DNA of 64,000 bases from RGIG2041 sp045652745. Its GTDB lineage: Bacteria; Bacillota; Clostridia; UBA1381; UMGS1253. Numbering within the stretch: position 1 is the first letter of the stretch; the number at the start of each line of letters is the position of its first letter. Position numbers and translations under genes: made by a program. The DNA lies in the NCBI GenBank assembly GCA_045652745.1, contig JAZRUW010000029.1, positions 3,011 through 67,010 of the forward strand. Direction: 5' to 3'. Shown here piece after piece: positions 31,069 to 40,716 of the stretch. The notes below the pieces were generated by a model, which was not told the DNA's origin, did no database searches, and saw only the letters and a list, made by a program, of their open reading frames with translations.

Positions 31069-32367
31069 CTATAGCTTAATGCCATCGTCTTTCTTGGTTA
31101 CAGTCTGTCTGCTGATGCTTAAAAGAATGCCCATGGATGCAAGCAAAATCAAAAGTGACGTACCGCCGAAGCTGAAAAACGGCAAGGCCACACCCGTCGC
31201 CGGAATAGAAGAAGTTACAACTGCGACATTGAGTACCGTCTGAATGGCAACCAATGTGGTAATCCCCGTTGCCAACAGCGTGCCGAACATATCCGGTGCT
31301 TCGATGGCGGTGCGGTAACCCTTCCAAATCAGGCAACCGAACAAGAACAGCACCAACAGCGCACCGATTAAGCCGAGTTCTTCGCAGATAATTGCAAAAA
31401 TAAAGTCGTTTTGCGGTTCCGGCAAATACAGATATTTTTGCCTGCTCTGTCCGAGTCCGAGACCGAAAATACCGCCCGAGCCAATCGCGTAGAGCGAATT
31501 GACCACCTGAAAGCCCTCGTCGCTTTTGTATGCAAACGGGTCCAAAAATGCCATAATTCTTTCCATTTGATACGGGTTTTGCATAACGTAGAGCACGCCG
31601 ATGCCGACCACCGGAAAGGCCATCCAGAAAAAGTGCATAAATTTTGCGCCCGCAATCAAAAGCAGGATTACGCAGGTCGCGCCGATAATCAGCGTTGCGG
31701 AAAGGTGCGGTTCTGCCAGAAGCAAAAACGCAAACAACCCCAAAATACCGAGATAAATACAAAGTTCAGGCCAAAAATTTTTAATTCCGTCTTTTACCTT
31801 GCTCAAACTAAAAGCAAAAAACACAATCAAAGCGATTTTGACCACTTCAGACGGCTGCAAAGTTGTAAAACCGAGGTTAATCCAGCGGCGCGCACCATTG
31901 AGTTCTACACCAAGTCCCGGAATATATACTGCCAAGAGAAGCAGCAACGCGCCACCCAGAATCGGCAGGGCGAATCTGCCCAAATGGTGGTAATCCATAT
32001 AAGAAATACCGAGCATCACCGCAATACCGAGCACCGCAAAAATACCCTGACGGATGATGAAAAAGTACGGACTGCTCTGAAACGCACTCGCGGAGGGTGC
32101 GCTGGCCGAAAATACCATAACCAAACCGAAAACCACCAAGCCGATAATTAAAATCAGCATGGATTTATCTAAAGAGCGGGTATGAAAACCACCCGTGTAC
32201 AATTCAAATACCTGTCCCCACCCCGAAGCACGTTTTGCTTTCTTGCGGGTTGTTTTTTTCTTTGGCTGTGCCGAACCCGAAGATTTCGCATCACGCAGGT
32301 GCACAACGTTATTTTTATGTCTGTGTGTACGCACGCTTTTACGCGCCGCCGAGCCGTATTGCGGCAT
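31069..32367 (-). CDS. ftsW: SEDS-family peptidoglycan polymerase FtsW
   Basis: The 432-residue protein has a basic cytoplasmic tail of about 55 residues and then ten membrane helices. SEDS hallmarks are visible: NGARRWINLGFTTLQPSEVVKIA, the conserved loop with PEPQNDFIFAIICEELGLIG, and ATGVALPFFSFGGTSLL at the end. It polymerises lipid II during septation together with the class B PBP of the same cluster. ATG 32367 has AGGAGG seven bases upstream; the TTG at 32373 is too close. It follows mraY by 19 bases, so no murD lies between. Confidence 0.93.
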   Translation of the reverse strand: MPQYGSAARKSVRTHRHKNNVVHLRDAKSSGSAQPKKKTTRKKAKRASGWGQVFELYTGGFHTRSLDKSMLILIIGLVVFGLVMVFSASAPSASAFQSSPYFFIIRQGIFAVLGIAVMLGISYMDYHHLGRFALPILGGALLLLLAVYIPGLGVELNGARRWINLGFTTLQPSEVVKIALIVFFAFSLSKVKDGIKNFWPELCIYLGILGLFAFLLLAEPHLSATLIIGATCVILLLIAGAKFMHFFWMAFPVVGIGVLYVMQNPYQMERIMAFLDPFAYKSDEGFQVVNSLYAIGSGGIFGLGLGQSRQKYLYLPEPQNDFIFAIICEELGLIGALLVLFLFGCLIWKGYRTAIEAPDMFGTLLATGITTLVAIQTVLNVAVVTSSIPATGVALPFFSFGGTSLLILLASMGILLSISRQTVTKKDDGIKL

Positions 32368-32386
32368 AGCCAACCCTCCTTCAAAA

Positions 32387-33355
32387 TTATAAAATCGCTA
32401 AAAATGCAATCACACATCCGATGGCTGTTACCAAACTAAATCGAAATACAATCTGTTTTTCCTTCAGTCCGCACATCTCGTAGTGATGATGAATCGGACT
32501 CATTTTAAAGATACGCTTGCCGGTTGTCTTAAAACTGATGACCTGCAACACCACCGACAAAGCCTCTGCGACATAGATAAACCCTGCCAGAACGAAAATC
32601 ACCGGCATTTTTAATAAAATTGCGGATGCGCTGACAAAACCGCCCAAAAACAGCGAGCCGGTATCTCCCATAAACACCTTTGCCGGATAGTGATTAAACA
32701 GCAAAAATCCGCATACGCCGCCGAAAATCGCAAATGCAAGTATACTGAGTGCCGGAATTCCCTTCACATAAGCCGCCGCCGCAATAAACAGGCAGACAAT
32801 CGCCGTCACCGTTGCTGCAAGTCCGTCTAACCCGTCCGTCAAATTCACGGCATTGTTAAAGCCGACCATCACAAACACCGCCGCCGGAATATACAAATAA
32901 CCGAGCGGCAACTGCCAATCGGTAAACGGCAATAAAATGCGGCTGTCAATGATGGAATTGTAATACAGCACAACCGTAAATACAACCGATACCAGAATTT
33001 GCAAAACGAGCTTTTCCATCGAGCGCAGGCCGAGATTGCGCTTTAAAATCACCTTAATAAAATCATCAATAAAACCAATTACGCCAAAGCAAAGACTGCA
33101 ACCGAGCACGGCAAGCATCACTTCGCCGCGCGCGCAAATCAGCGCAGCGACCGTCGCGGCAGCAATGAATATAATCCCGCCCATCGTCGGTGTACCGCTC
33201 TTTTTTTGGTGCCAACTCGGGCCTTCCTCACGAATGGACTGTCCAAACTTTAATCTGTGCAGAAACGGAATTATAACAGGACCTGCCAACGCCGCAATCA
33301 AAAAGGCAATCGCCGCTGCAAGTAATGCAAATTTCAAAACACCCCAAAGTACCAT
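32387..33355 (-). CDS. mraY: Phospho-N-acetylmuramoyl-pentapeptide-transferase
   Basis: This 322-residue, ten-helix membrane enzyme makes lipid I by moving phospho-MurNAc-pentapeptide to undecaprenyl phosphate. Signatures are GTPTMGGIIFI, the magnesium-binding FGVIGFIDDFIKV, NAVNLTDGLDGLAA, VFMGDTGSLFLGG and HHHYEMCG. GGGGG precedes the ATG. It lies 20 bases after murF. Confidence 0.95.
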   Translation of the reverse strand: MVLWGVLKFALLAAAIAFLIAALAGPVIIPFLHRLKFGQSIREEGPSWHQKKSGTPTMGGIIFIAAATVAALICARGEVMLAVLGCSLCFGVIGFIDDFIKVILKRNLGLRSMEKLVLQILVSVVFTVVLYYNSIIDSRILLPFTDWQLPLGYLYIPAAVFVMVGFNNAVNLTDGLDGLAATVTAIVCLFIAAAAYVKGIPALSILAFAIFGGVCGFLLFNHYPAKVFMGDTGSLFLGGFVSASAILLKMPVIFVLAGFIYVAEALSVVLQVISFKTTGKRIFKMSPIHHHYEMCGLKEKQIVFRFSLVTAIGCVIAFLAIL

Positions 33356-33375
33356 TTCCGTTTCCCCCTTGTATA

Positions 33376-34743
33376 TTATAACTGCTTTAAAGCTTCTGTT
33401 ACGTATTCAAGTTGCATCGCGCGTGATGCCTTGACCAAAATCGCATCACCCGGCAAAACCAGGTCACCCAGCGCCTCAATCGCCTGCTGTCTTGTTTTGA
33501 AGCAATGTAGGTTTTCCGCGTCCATGCCGCCTTCCTGTGCACCGCGGCAGATAAACTTTGCATTGTCCCCGATGGCAATGATGCAATCCAGCCCCAAGCG
33601 GGCAATTTTTTTGCCCATCTTGCCGTGCGCCGCCGGTGCAAAGTCGCCAAGTTCTTTGATGTCACCCAAAACGGCAACCTTTCTTTCGCTCTCCAAGCCG
33701 CACAGCACCTGCACCGCTGCCTCTACCGAAGCCGGAGATGCATTATAACAATCATTTAAAATAATCCATTTATCCGTACGAATGATATTCATGCGCTTGT
33801 CGCCCGGCACAAATTTTTCCACACCGCGCGCCGCCTGCGCAAGCGTCAGACCGTAAAACACGCCGACCGCCATCGCCGCAAGCGCATTGTATACATTGTG
33901 TACGCCAGGCACGTGCAAATGCACATGGGTCTTCTTGCGCTTATAAATCGCATCAAATTCAATTTCTTCGCTGCCGGATACAATGTTGTCGGCGTAAATA
34001 TCGCAGGTGCTTGCATCCAGACCGAAACGCACAATCGCGCGGTCCGCCTTGACTGTATTTAAAAGCGCGTCGTCACCGTTTAAAAAAAGAACACCGTCCG
34101 CACTCAAATGCTCGAGCACCTCTAATTTCGCCTTCAAAATACCTTCCTGCGAGCCGAGATTTTCAATGTGCGATAAACCGATGTTGGTAATCACCGCCGC
34201 ATCCGGCTGTGCAATCGAGGCAAGGTAGGCAATTTCGCCGAAATGGTTCATACCCATTTCCACCACCGCCGCCGTATCCGTTTCTTTCAAATTCAAAAGC
34301 GTTTTCGGCACACCGATTTCATTGTTGTAATTCTTTTCGGTTACGGTCACGCTGAAATGCTCGGCGAGCACACAAGCTACCATATCCTTTGTCGTCGTTT
34401 TGCCGACTGAGCCGGTTACAGCTACCGTTTTCGGCGCAATCGCATTTTTATAATATCGAGCAATGTCGCCGTACGCCTTTTTCGTATCCTGTACGCGAAT
34501 GACCGCACTTTGGGTATCCAAATCCAAATCCTTGTGCGTGAGCACGCCACCGGCCCCGCTTTTGAGTGCGCTGTCAATAAAATCGTGCGCATCAAAAGTC
34601 TCCCCGGCAAACGGAATAAACAGTGCGCCGTATCCGACGCAGCGCGAATCGGTGGATATGCCGGAGAAATTCTGTGTCGACGCGCCGCACACCAATGTGC
34701 CGCCCGTTGCTTCTAAAATTTGCTGAACCGAAAATGCCTTCAT
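33376..34743 (-). CDS. murF: UDP-MurNAc-tripeptide--D-Ala-D-Ala ligase
   Basis: The 455-residue Mur ligase adds D-Ala-D-Ala to the cytoplasmic precursor. The P-loop is TGSVGKTTTKDM near residue 112, followed by TEKNYNNEIGVP, EMGMNHFGEI and the C-terminal NDCYNASPASVEAA, all MurF markers. AGAAGGG precedes the ATG, 21 bases after the murE stop. It is the second Mur ligase of the cluster; the other precursor ligase, murD, is missing here. Confidence 0.95.
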   Translation of the reverse strand: MKAFSVQQILEATGGTLVCGASTQNFSGISTDSRCVGYGALFIPFAGETFDAHDFIDSALKSGAGGVLTHKDLDLDTQSAVIRVQDTKKAYGDIARYYKNAIAPKTVAVTGSVGKTTTKDMVACVLAEHFSVTVTEKNYNNEIGVPKTLLNLKETDTAAVVEMGMNHFGEIAYLASIAQPDAAVITNIGLSHIENLGSQEGILKAKLEVLEHLSADGVLFLNGDDALLNTVKADRAIVRFGLDASTCDIYADNIVSGSEEIEFDAIYKRKKTHVHLHVPGVHNVYNALAAMAVGVFYGLTLAQAARGVEKFVPGDKRMNIIRTDKWIILNDCYNASPASVEAAVQVLCGLESERKVAVLGDIKELGDFAPAAHGKMGKKIARLGLDCIIAIGDNAKFICRGAQEGGMDAENLHCFKTRQQAIEALGDLVLPGDAILVKASRAMQLEYVTEALKQL

Positions 34744-34764
34744 AAGATGCCCTTCTTTTTCGTA

Positions 34765-36189
34765 TTATTGCAACAGTTCATAAACCACTTCGCGCTCGTC
34801 GAAATGGATTTTGCCCGTGTTTAAAATCTGATAAGTTTCGTGTCCCTTACCCGCCAGTACGATGACATCGTCTGCCTCCGCATGGGAAAGTGCATAGGCA
34901 ATCGCCTCTTTGCGATTTGCGATGCGCACATACGGACAGTCAGTTTTCTCCACGCCCGGCATGATGTCATCTAAAATCGCCTCCGGGTCTTCCGTACGCG
35001 GATTGTCCGAAGTCACAATCACAAAATCGGAAAGTCTTGCCGCCGTTTCGCCCATCAGCGGACGCTTGGTGCGGTCACGGTCACCGCCGCAACCGAACAC
35101 CGTAATCAGTCGCGCCTGCTTAAATTCGTTTACGGTAGACAAAATATTTTCCAAGCCGTCCGGCGTATGTGCATAGTCAATAAGCACCGTATACGGCGTA
35201 TCCGTCGGCACAACCTCTGCTCTGCCTTTTACGCCGCGCGCCGTCAAAAGCGCACGCACGGCATCATCTACAGAAATTCCCAGCTGCATCACACAGCCGA
35301 GCGCCGCCAGCGAATTGTAAACCGAAAACTTGCCCGGAATGGCCACGTGGACCGATGTTCTCTCCCCTTCGTGTTCAACATCATAAAGTACACCCTTCGC
35401 CGAAATTTCAATTTCGGAGGCCTGAAGAGCCGAAACACAATCCACGGAATAATCCAAAAGCGCCGGCGCAATTTTTGCCAGCCGCTTACCGTAGGCATCG
35501 TCTGTATTGACAACGCTGTTGTTGCATACATCAAACAGCATCGCCTTGGCAAGAAAATAATTTTCCATATCGCCGTGAAAATCCAGGTGGTCCTGCGTCA
35601 GATTGGTAAATACGCCCACCTCATACTGAATACCGCCCACGCGGTGCAGGTAAAGCGCGTGGCTGGAAACCTCCATCACCACATGACTGCAACCGGCTTC
35701 TGCCATATCGGCAAACATCGCATAGAGTTCTTTGGACTCCGGCGTTGTTCTCTCCGTCGGCAGTACCTGATCGCCAATCATATTCTGATTGGTGCCGATT
35801 AAGCCGACCTTATGTCCGTAATGTTCGAGTATATGTTTAATTAAGTAGGTCACCGTCGTTTTACCGTTGGTACCTGTAATACCGATAATTTTCATCTTTT
35901 CGTCCGGCTTACCGTAATAAACCTTAGACATCTGCGCCAGCGCCATGCGGCTGTCTTTGACGTACACCACCGGCACATCCGCTTCTACACTGTCTTGCGC
36001 AACAATCGCCACAGCGCCGTTTTCAATCGCCTTTTGAGCATATTGGTGTCCGTCCGTGGCAAAGCCTTTGATGCACACAAACACATCGCCCGGCTCGACC
36101 GCACGCGAATCGTACGCAATCGAACGAATGCACACATCTGCAACTGCCGAAACCGTTTCTACATTTTCAAGCAAATCGGATAATTTCAT
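34765..36189 (-). CDS. murE: UDP-MurNAc-dipeptide--meso-diaminopimelate ligase
   Basis: The 474-residue Mur ligase has the P-loop GITGTNGKTTVTYL near residue 105, the carbamylated-lysine region and IDYAHTPDGLENIL. The specificity motif reads TSDNPRTEDP near residue 400; DNPR is the signature of diaminopimelate ligases rather than lysine ligases, so the cell wall should contain meso-DAP. ATG 36189 is preferred to the GTG codons just upstream since AGAAGG then has normal spacing. Confidence 0.94.
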   Translation of the reverse strand: MKLSDLLENVETVSAVADVCIRSIAYDSRAVEPGDVFVCIKGFATDGHQYAQKAIENGAVAIVAQDSVEADVPVVYVKDSRMALAQMSKVYYGKPDEKMKIIGITGTNGKTTVTYLIKHILEHYGHKVGLIGTNQNMIGDQVLPTERTTPESKELYAMFADMAEAGCSHVVMEVSSHALYLHRVGGIQYEVGVFTNLTQDHLDFHGDMENYFLAKAMLFDVCNNSVVNTDDAYGKRLAKIAPALLDYSVDCVSALQASEIEISAKGVLYDVEHEGERTSVHVAIPGKFSVYNSLAALGCVMQLGISVDDAVRALLTARGVKGRAEVVPTDTPYTVLIDYAHTPDGLENILSTVNEFKQARLITVFGCGGDRDRTKRPLMGETAARLSDFVIVTSDNPRTEDPEAILDDIMPGVEKTDCPYVRIANRKEAIAYALSHAEADDVIVLAGKGHETYQILNTGKIHFDEREVVYELLQ

Positions 36190-36228
36190 CACGAACACCT
36201 TCTTTCAAAGTCTAACCCTTGGTTGTAA

Positions 36229-38430
36229 TTAGTCGCCGGCCATGTAAATAAACTCCACACGCACCGTCGTTGCGGGGTTGACCATCATGCCGCCCGCAGG
36301 TTCTTGCTTTTGTACCACGCAGCTGTCATCCGTTGCGCCCAAAATTTCTAAATTGAGTCCCAATTCCTTGAGCTGCGCACGCACGTCAGCAAGCGTCTGT
36401 CCCTTGAAGTCCGGCAGCTGCACCTGCTCAATGGTATTGCCCGTTGTATACAAAAGGATTGTTGAGCCTTTTGCCAGACTCGCACCCGGCTTCGGCAACT
36501 GCTCTTCCACCGTTTCGGCATCGCCGATGACCTGATAACCAAAGCCCAAAGCCGCTACGGATTCTGCCGCCTTCTTTACATCGAAATTGCGCACCTCCGG
36601 TACGATTTGCTGGCTCAAATCCTCCGAAGCATCAAAGTGCTTCTCCACGCCCAAATAACCGAGCGTATCTTCCAAAATATTACGCACCACAGGTGCGGCA
36701 ATCTGGCTACCCTGATACAAATCGCCCGTCGGCTCGTCGATGGCCACAAGACAAATCAACTCCGGGTCATCTGCCGGTGCCATACCGATAAAGGAAGCAA
36801 CGTACTTGCCCTGGTTACGCGGGCGTTTTTCCGAGGTACCCGTCTTACCGCCGATATCATAACCCTTCACCTGTGCACCCTTACCCGTACCATAAGCAAC
36901 AACGCCCTCGGTAAAGTCGCGCATAATCGCACTCGTCTGCGCCGATACCACCTGGCGCACCAGTTCCGGCTCATAGGTTTTTACCACGTTGCCCTGGCTG
37001 TCGGATAAAGATTTTACAATGTGGGGTCGCATCAGATTTCCGCCGTTGACCGTTGCCGCAACCGCAGTAATGAGTTGCATCGGCGTAATCTGGAAGCTCT
37101 GGCCGAATGCACTCGTTGCCAATTCCGTTTCATTTAAATACTTCGCGGTGTAGTATACGCTTTCACCCTCAGAGCCAACCGCAATGCCGGTCGGCGAGGT
37201 CAGACCGAAATCGGTAAAATACTTAAAGAAGGCATCTCTGCCCAAACGCTTGCCAAGTTCCATAAACACCGGGTTACAGGAATTCTGCAAACCTTCTTTA
37301 AAAATTTCATGGCCGTGACCGACGGTTTTCCAACAGTTAATTCTCACGGCGCCGACCATGGTATATCCCGGACAGTTGAAGGTATCGTGTATGGTGGCAA
37401 CGCCCTCTTCGAGCGCCATCGCCGCCGTTAGAATCTTAAATACCGAACCCGGCTCATAAGTGTCGCTGACCGCTTTGTTGCGCCATTGCAACGCCAACGC
37501 TTCACTGCGAAGCTTGCTTCTCTTTTCATCATCCGTTTCCGCATCCACAAGCGCCTGCGCCTCGGCAGACATAATCGTAAACGGCGCATTCAAGTCGTAA
37601 TCCGGTTTGCTCGTCATCGCATAAATTTCGCCTGTTTTCGGTGCCATAACGATGGCAAACGCGCCCTGCGCCGGTTTGTTTTCCTCCACCGCCTGCTGCA
37701 GATGCTTTTCTGCAAAATGCTGGATGGTTTCGTCAATGGTCAGCGTAACATTCAAACCGTCCTGTGAGTCATATTTTTGCTCATATTGGAACGGCATATC
37801 CGAGCCTGCGGCATTTTTGACGGAAATAATTCTGCCGGCTACACCCGAAAGCTCGTCGTCGAGCGCTGCCTCAATGCCGTACAGTCCTTGATTGTCCGTG
37901 CCCGTAAAACCGATTAAGTGCGAGGCAAAATGCCCGAACGGGTAGTAGCGTTTCGTGTCCTCTTCCAGATAAACGCCGTTAAAAATCTTTTTGGTTTCTT
38001 CCTGCGTTTTGAGCGCGCGGATTTGGTCCGTTTTGACCTTTTCCACCTTGCGCGCAATCGTCACATACGAAAGTTTTTTTGTCACCTGGTCATATACATC
38101 GTCATAGCTAAGCTCCAAGATGTCGGACAGATGCTTGGCGACAATTTCCGCACCGCCCTTGTTTTTTGCAATTTCCGGCGGTGCCACGGCAACAAGTTCT
38201 ACAGACGCGCTGACGGCAAGTTCCTTGCCGTTGCGGTCATAAATCGTACCGCGCTTGGAGGTAATGGCGCGGTCACGCGTCTGCTGCAGCGTCGCTTCCT
38301 TGCGCATCTGCTCTCCGCGGATAATCTGCCAATATCCTATACGAACGCCAAGCGCGCCCAACAGCACCACGGCTGCGAGCGTGCAAATAAATATTCTGTT
38401 TTTTACCGGTAATGTCGTGCGGTTTTTCAT
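36229..38430 (-). CDS. Class B penicillin-binding protein with PASTA domains (FtsI/SpoVD type)
   Basis: The 733-residue septal transpeptidase has an N-terminal membrane helix (FICTLAAVVLLGALGVRIGYW), a PBP dimerisation domain starting near RGTIYDRNG, and a transpeptidase domain with SVFK (EPGSVFKI), SCN (NSCNPVFM) and KTG (GGKTGTSEK). Two C-terminal PASTA domains begin near VPEVRNFDVKKAAE and VQLPDFKGQTLADV. It works with FtsW to cross-link septal peptidoglycan. Bacillus carries two such genes here (pbpB, spoVD); this cluster has one, so division versus sporulation use cannot be told apart. GGAGG lies 12 bases before the ATG. Confidence 0.9.
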   Translation of the reverse strand: MKNRTTLPVKNRIFICTLAAVVLLGALGVRIGYWQIIRGEQMRKEATLQQTRDRAITSKRGTIYDRNGKELAVSASVELVAVAPPEIAKNKGGAEIVAKHLSDILELSYDDVYDQVTKKLSYVTIARKVEKVKTDQIRALKTQEETKKIFNGVYLEEDTKRYYPFGHFASHLIGFTGTDNQGLYGIEAALDDELSGVAGRIISVKNAAGSDMPFQYEQKYDSQDGLNVTLTIDETIQHFAEKHLQQAVEENKPAQGAFAIVMAPKTGEIYAMTSKPDYDLNAPFTIMSAEAQALVDAETDDEKRSKLRSEALALQWRNKAVSDTYEPGSVFKILTAAMALEEGVATIHDTFNCPGYTMVGAVRINCWKTVGHGHEIFKEGLQNSCNPVFMELGKRLGRDAFFKYFTDFGLTSPTGIAVGSEGESVYYTAKYLNETELATSAFGQSFQITPMQLITAVAATVNGGNLMRPHIVKSLSDSQGNVVKTYEPELVRQVVSAQTSAIMRDFTEGVVAYGTGKGAQVKGYDIGGKTGTSEKRPRNQGKYVASFIGMAPADDPELICLVAIDEPTGDLYQGSQIAAPVVRNILEDTLGYLGVEKHFDASEDLSQQIVPEVRNFDVKKAAESVAALGFGYQVIGDAETVEEQLPKPGASLAKGSTILLYTTGNTIEQVQLPDFKGQTLADVRAQLKELGLNLEILGATDDSCVVQKQEPAGGMMVNPATTVRVEFIYMAGD

Positions 38431-38547
38431 CGACTTTTTGCGCCTCCAGACGCCATTAAGATAAAAGAAGGGTTAAGTAATTTACCCACCTAACCCAACA
38501 ATCAAACCTATGGAATTGAGTAGTGCCCTGCACTACTATATATAAGC

Positions 38548-39030
38548 TTATCGGATACCGAATATGCCAAACACCGCGCTGATGCCGTTATAAAGCTCTT
38601 CTCCGATTTGCTTGTCCGCTGTCTTTTCTACATAGTCACCCTGACGCACGTTGATATAGATGGTTTGGTGCTTCTGCGGTTTACTCATACCGAATTTCGT
38701 GAGCGCATTGGCCTCGATGGTTGCCAAATCAATGGCCTGTTCGGAAGCCACCATGGCCTGCTTTGTTGCCGCCTCAGCATCCTCGAGCTGCTGTTGCAGG
38801 GAATTGACGAGGTTGCTCTTTTCATAAAGATTTACCTCGCGCGTTACTAAGCAAATTGCGATGGAAAAAAGGATAGCAATAAACACCAACGCTGCAAGCA
38901 GGTTGGATTTCTTTTTTGCCTTCACGTGCATGGAGACAGATACGTCTGCCTTTTTACGCAAGGAAGTCTGCGACGGTTGGTACGCCGGTTTGTACGCCGG
39001 ATTCAAAGCCAGATTTCCATTTGTTCTCAC
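38548..39030 (-). CDS. FtsL-like septum protein
   Basis: This 160-residue protein has a basic, Pro-rich cytoplasmic start, one membrane helix (SNLLAALVFIAILFSIAICLV) and a coiled-coil stretch (LQQQLEDAEAATKQAMVA), then a short extracellular tail. That layout and its place between rsmH and the class B PBP identify an FtsL-type divisome scaffold, though the sequence itself is poorly conserved. The start is GTG 39030 with GAGGGGG before it. The 117 bases to the PBP gene hold no clear signal. Confidence 0.75.
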   Translation of the reverse strand: MRTNGNLALNPAYKPAYQPSQTSLRKKADVSVSMHVKAKKKSNLLAALVFIAILFSIAICLVTREVNLYEKSNLVNSLQQQLEDAEAATKQAMVASEQAIDLATIEANALTKFGMSKPQKHQTIYINVRQGDYVEKTADKQIGEELYNGISAVFGIFGIR

Positions 39031-39057
39031 GTTTTTTCCCCCTCGTTTGTGTCCTCT

Positions 39058-39990
39058 CTATAACACTTGTGCGATTCTCAGTTTCGCACTTTTGGACCTG
39101 GAATTGTGCTCAAGCTCCTGCGCCGTAGCCACAATCGGTTTTTTGGTAATGATTTTCACCTTCGGCTTTCCGCCGCATACGCAAACCGGAAATTCCCTCG
39201 GGCACGTACACCCCTGTGCCAACTCTGCATACGCATCTTTGATGATGCGGTCTTCGAGCGAATGGAAGGTGATGATACATAGCCTTCCGCCGGGCTTGAT
39301 TACCTCGGTAAAATCACGCACGGCATCTTTTAAAATCTCGAGTTCGCCGTTGACCTCGATGCGAATCGCCTGAAACGTACGCTTCGCCGGATGTCCGCCC
39401 TCCTGCCTTGCCCCTGCAGGAATGGCTTCTTTTATGATGCTGACAAGCTCGCCGGTTGTACGGACCGGTTTCATAGCCCGTCGCTTTGCAATAAACGCTG
39501 CAATGCGTTTTGCCCAATTTTCTTCGCCGTAACTGCGGATGATGCGCGTCAAGTCTTCTTCGCTGTATCCGTTTACGACGTCGTATGCGCTTTGTGCCGC
39601 CGAGCGGTCCATGCGCATATCGAGCGGTGCATCGTGCATGTAGGAAAATCCGCGCTCCGGCTCGTCTAACTGATGCGACGAAACGCCCAAATCCAGAAGT
39701 GCACCGTCAATTTTGTCTATGTGCAGGTCAGCTAACACCTGCTTTATATTCGAAAAGTTGTTTTTTACAATCGTCACACGCTCACCGAACGGTGCAAGCC
39801 GCGCGCTTGCCGCCGCAATCGCATTTTCATCACGGTCAATGCCGATGAGCCTTCCTGTTTTCAGATGCCCTGCAATCGCACTTGAATGCCCGGCGCCGCC
39901 GAGCGTACCGTCTACATAAATGCCGTCTTCGCGGATGCAAAGTCCGTCAATACATTCTTCAAACAAAACGGGAATGTGGTGAAAATCCAT
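39058..39990 (-). CDS. rsmH: 16S rRNA m4C1402 methyltransferase
   Basis: The 310-residue SAM enzyme begins with FHHIPVLFEECIDGL. The SAM-binding region is YVDGTLGGAGHSSAI, then GIDRDENAI, DLGVSSHQLDEPERGFSY, and the C-terminal ITFHSLEDRIIKDAY, all diagnostic. It N4-methylates C1402 of 16S rRNA. ATG 39990 is chosen because GGAGG lies eight bases ahead and the long in-frame extension is inside mraZ. Confidence 0.95.
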   Translation of the reverse strand: MDFHHIPVLFEECIDGLCIREDGIYVDGTLGGAGHSSAIAGHLKTGRLIGIDRDENAIAAASARLAPFGERVTIVKNNFSNIKQVLADLHIDKIDGALLDLGVSSHQLDEPERGFSYMHDAPLDMRMDRSAAQSAYDVVNGYSEEDLTRIIRSYGEENWAKRIAAFIAKRRAMKPVRTTGELVSIIKEAIPAGARQEGGHPAKRTFQAIRIEVNGELEILKDAVRDFTEVIKPGGRLCIITFHSLEDRIIKDAYAELAQGCTCPREFPVCVCGGKPKVKIITKKPIVATAQELEHNSRSKSAKLRIAQVL

Positions 39991-40006
39991 ATGCACTTCC
40001 TCCGTT

Positions 40007-40447
40007 TTAGAACGCCATACCGAGAGAATCCATATTCTCGAGCACCATCTCTTCGCTGATTTGCTCTGCCTGGTACTTTTCCCACTTTGCCGTATCCCAG
40101 ATTTCCATACGGTTTCTCGCACCGATGATGGTTACATCGCGCTCGAGCTCTGCCTGTATGCGCAAATTCTGCGGTATGTTGATTCTGCCCAGTTTATCTA
40201 CCTCACACTCCGCCACGTTTGCGGTAAAATAACGCAGTACGTCGCGGGCAACCTTATTGGTTGTGCTCGGCAACTCGGAAAGCTTGTCAAAGAACTTTGT
40301 CCATTCCTCTCTTGAATACACAAACAGACACCCGTCCAAGCCGCGTGTCACGAAAAACGCCTCGCCAACCTCTCCCGTACGGAATTTCGCCGGCATGCTC
40401 ACTCTGCCTTTTGCATCCACAGTGTGCTTGTATTCACCTATAAACAA
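40007..40447 (-). CDS. mraZ: Transcriptional regulator MraZ
   Basis: The 146-residue protein is a tandem of two AbrB-like domains: FIGEYKHTVDAKGRVSMPAKFR at the start and ECEVDKLGRINIPQNLR near residue 80. MraZ is a ring-shaped repressor that binds repeats in its own promoter. No ATG fits; TTG 40447 gives the standard MFIGEYKHTVD start with GGTGAG just upstream. It is the first gene of the dcw operon, with the repeat array at 40509-40532 upstream. Confidence 0.9.
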   Translation of the reverse strand: MFIGEYKHTVDAKGRVSMPAKFRTGEVGEAFFVTRGLDGCLFVYSREEWTKFFDKLSELPSTTNKVARDVLRYFTANVAECEVDKLGRINIPQNLRIQAELERDVTIIGARNRMEIWDTAKWEKYQAEQISEEMVLENMDSLGMAF

Positions 40448-40508
40448 AGTTCTCACCACACTTTCGGGGGTTTTGTACAATGTGGGCCATTTTTGTCCGG
40501 AAAATTTA

Positions 40509-40532
40509 CCACAATTATACACTTAATACCAC
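40509..40532 (-). promoter_or_regulatory. MraZ box and mraZ promoter region
   Basis: On the minus strand three repeats GTGG, GTGT and GTGG occur exactly 10 bases apart (40529-40532, 40519-40522, 40509-40512), the arrangement bound by MraZ rings. TATAAT at 40514-40519 lies between the repeats, so bound MraZ would cover the -10 element. No good -35 was found. Confidence 0.7.
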
Positions 40533-40672
40533 TTTGTACCCCTGTAATGAAATTTTACACGAATATTACAGTTTTTTCAAGAGTTTTTTAAAGTTTCAAT
40601 GCTTTTTTGTAAGAATTTCGGCATAGTGCACTAATGCAGCTTTGTTTTTTATGCAAATTGACTAAAAACACA

Positions 40673-40706
40673 AAAAAGCACCCACAAAATCTTGTGGGTG
40701 CTTTTT
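40673..40706 (-). terminator. Terminator of the yicC-thiN operon
   Basis: A 15-base perfect stem (core AAGCACCCACAA) with a four-base loop and a T run on the minus strand lies ten bases beyond the thiN stop. The 140 bases between it and the MraZ box hold no gene. Confidence 0.9.
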
Positions 40707-40716
40707 AAAGCATCTA

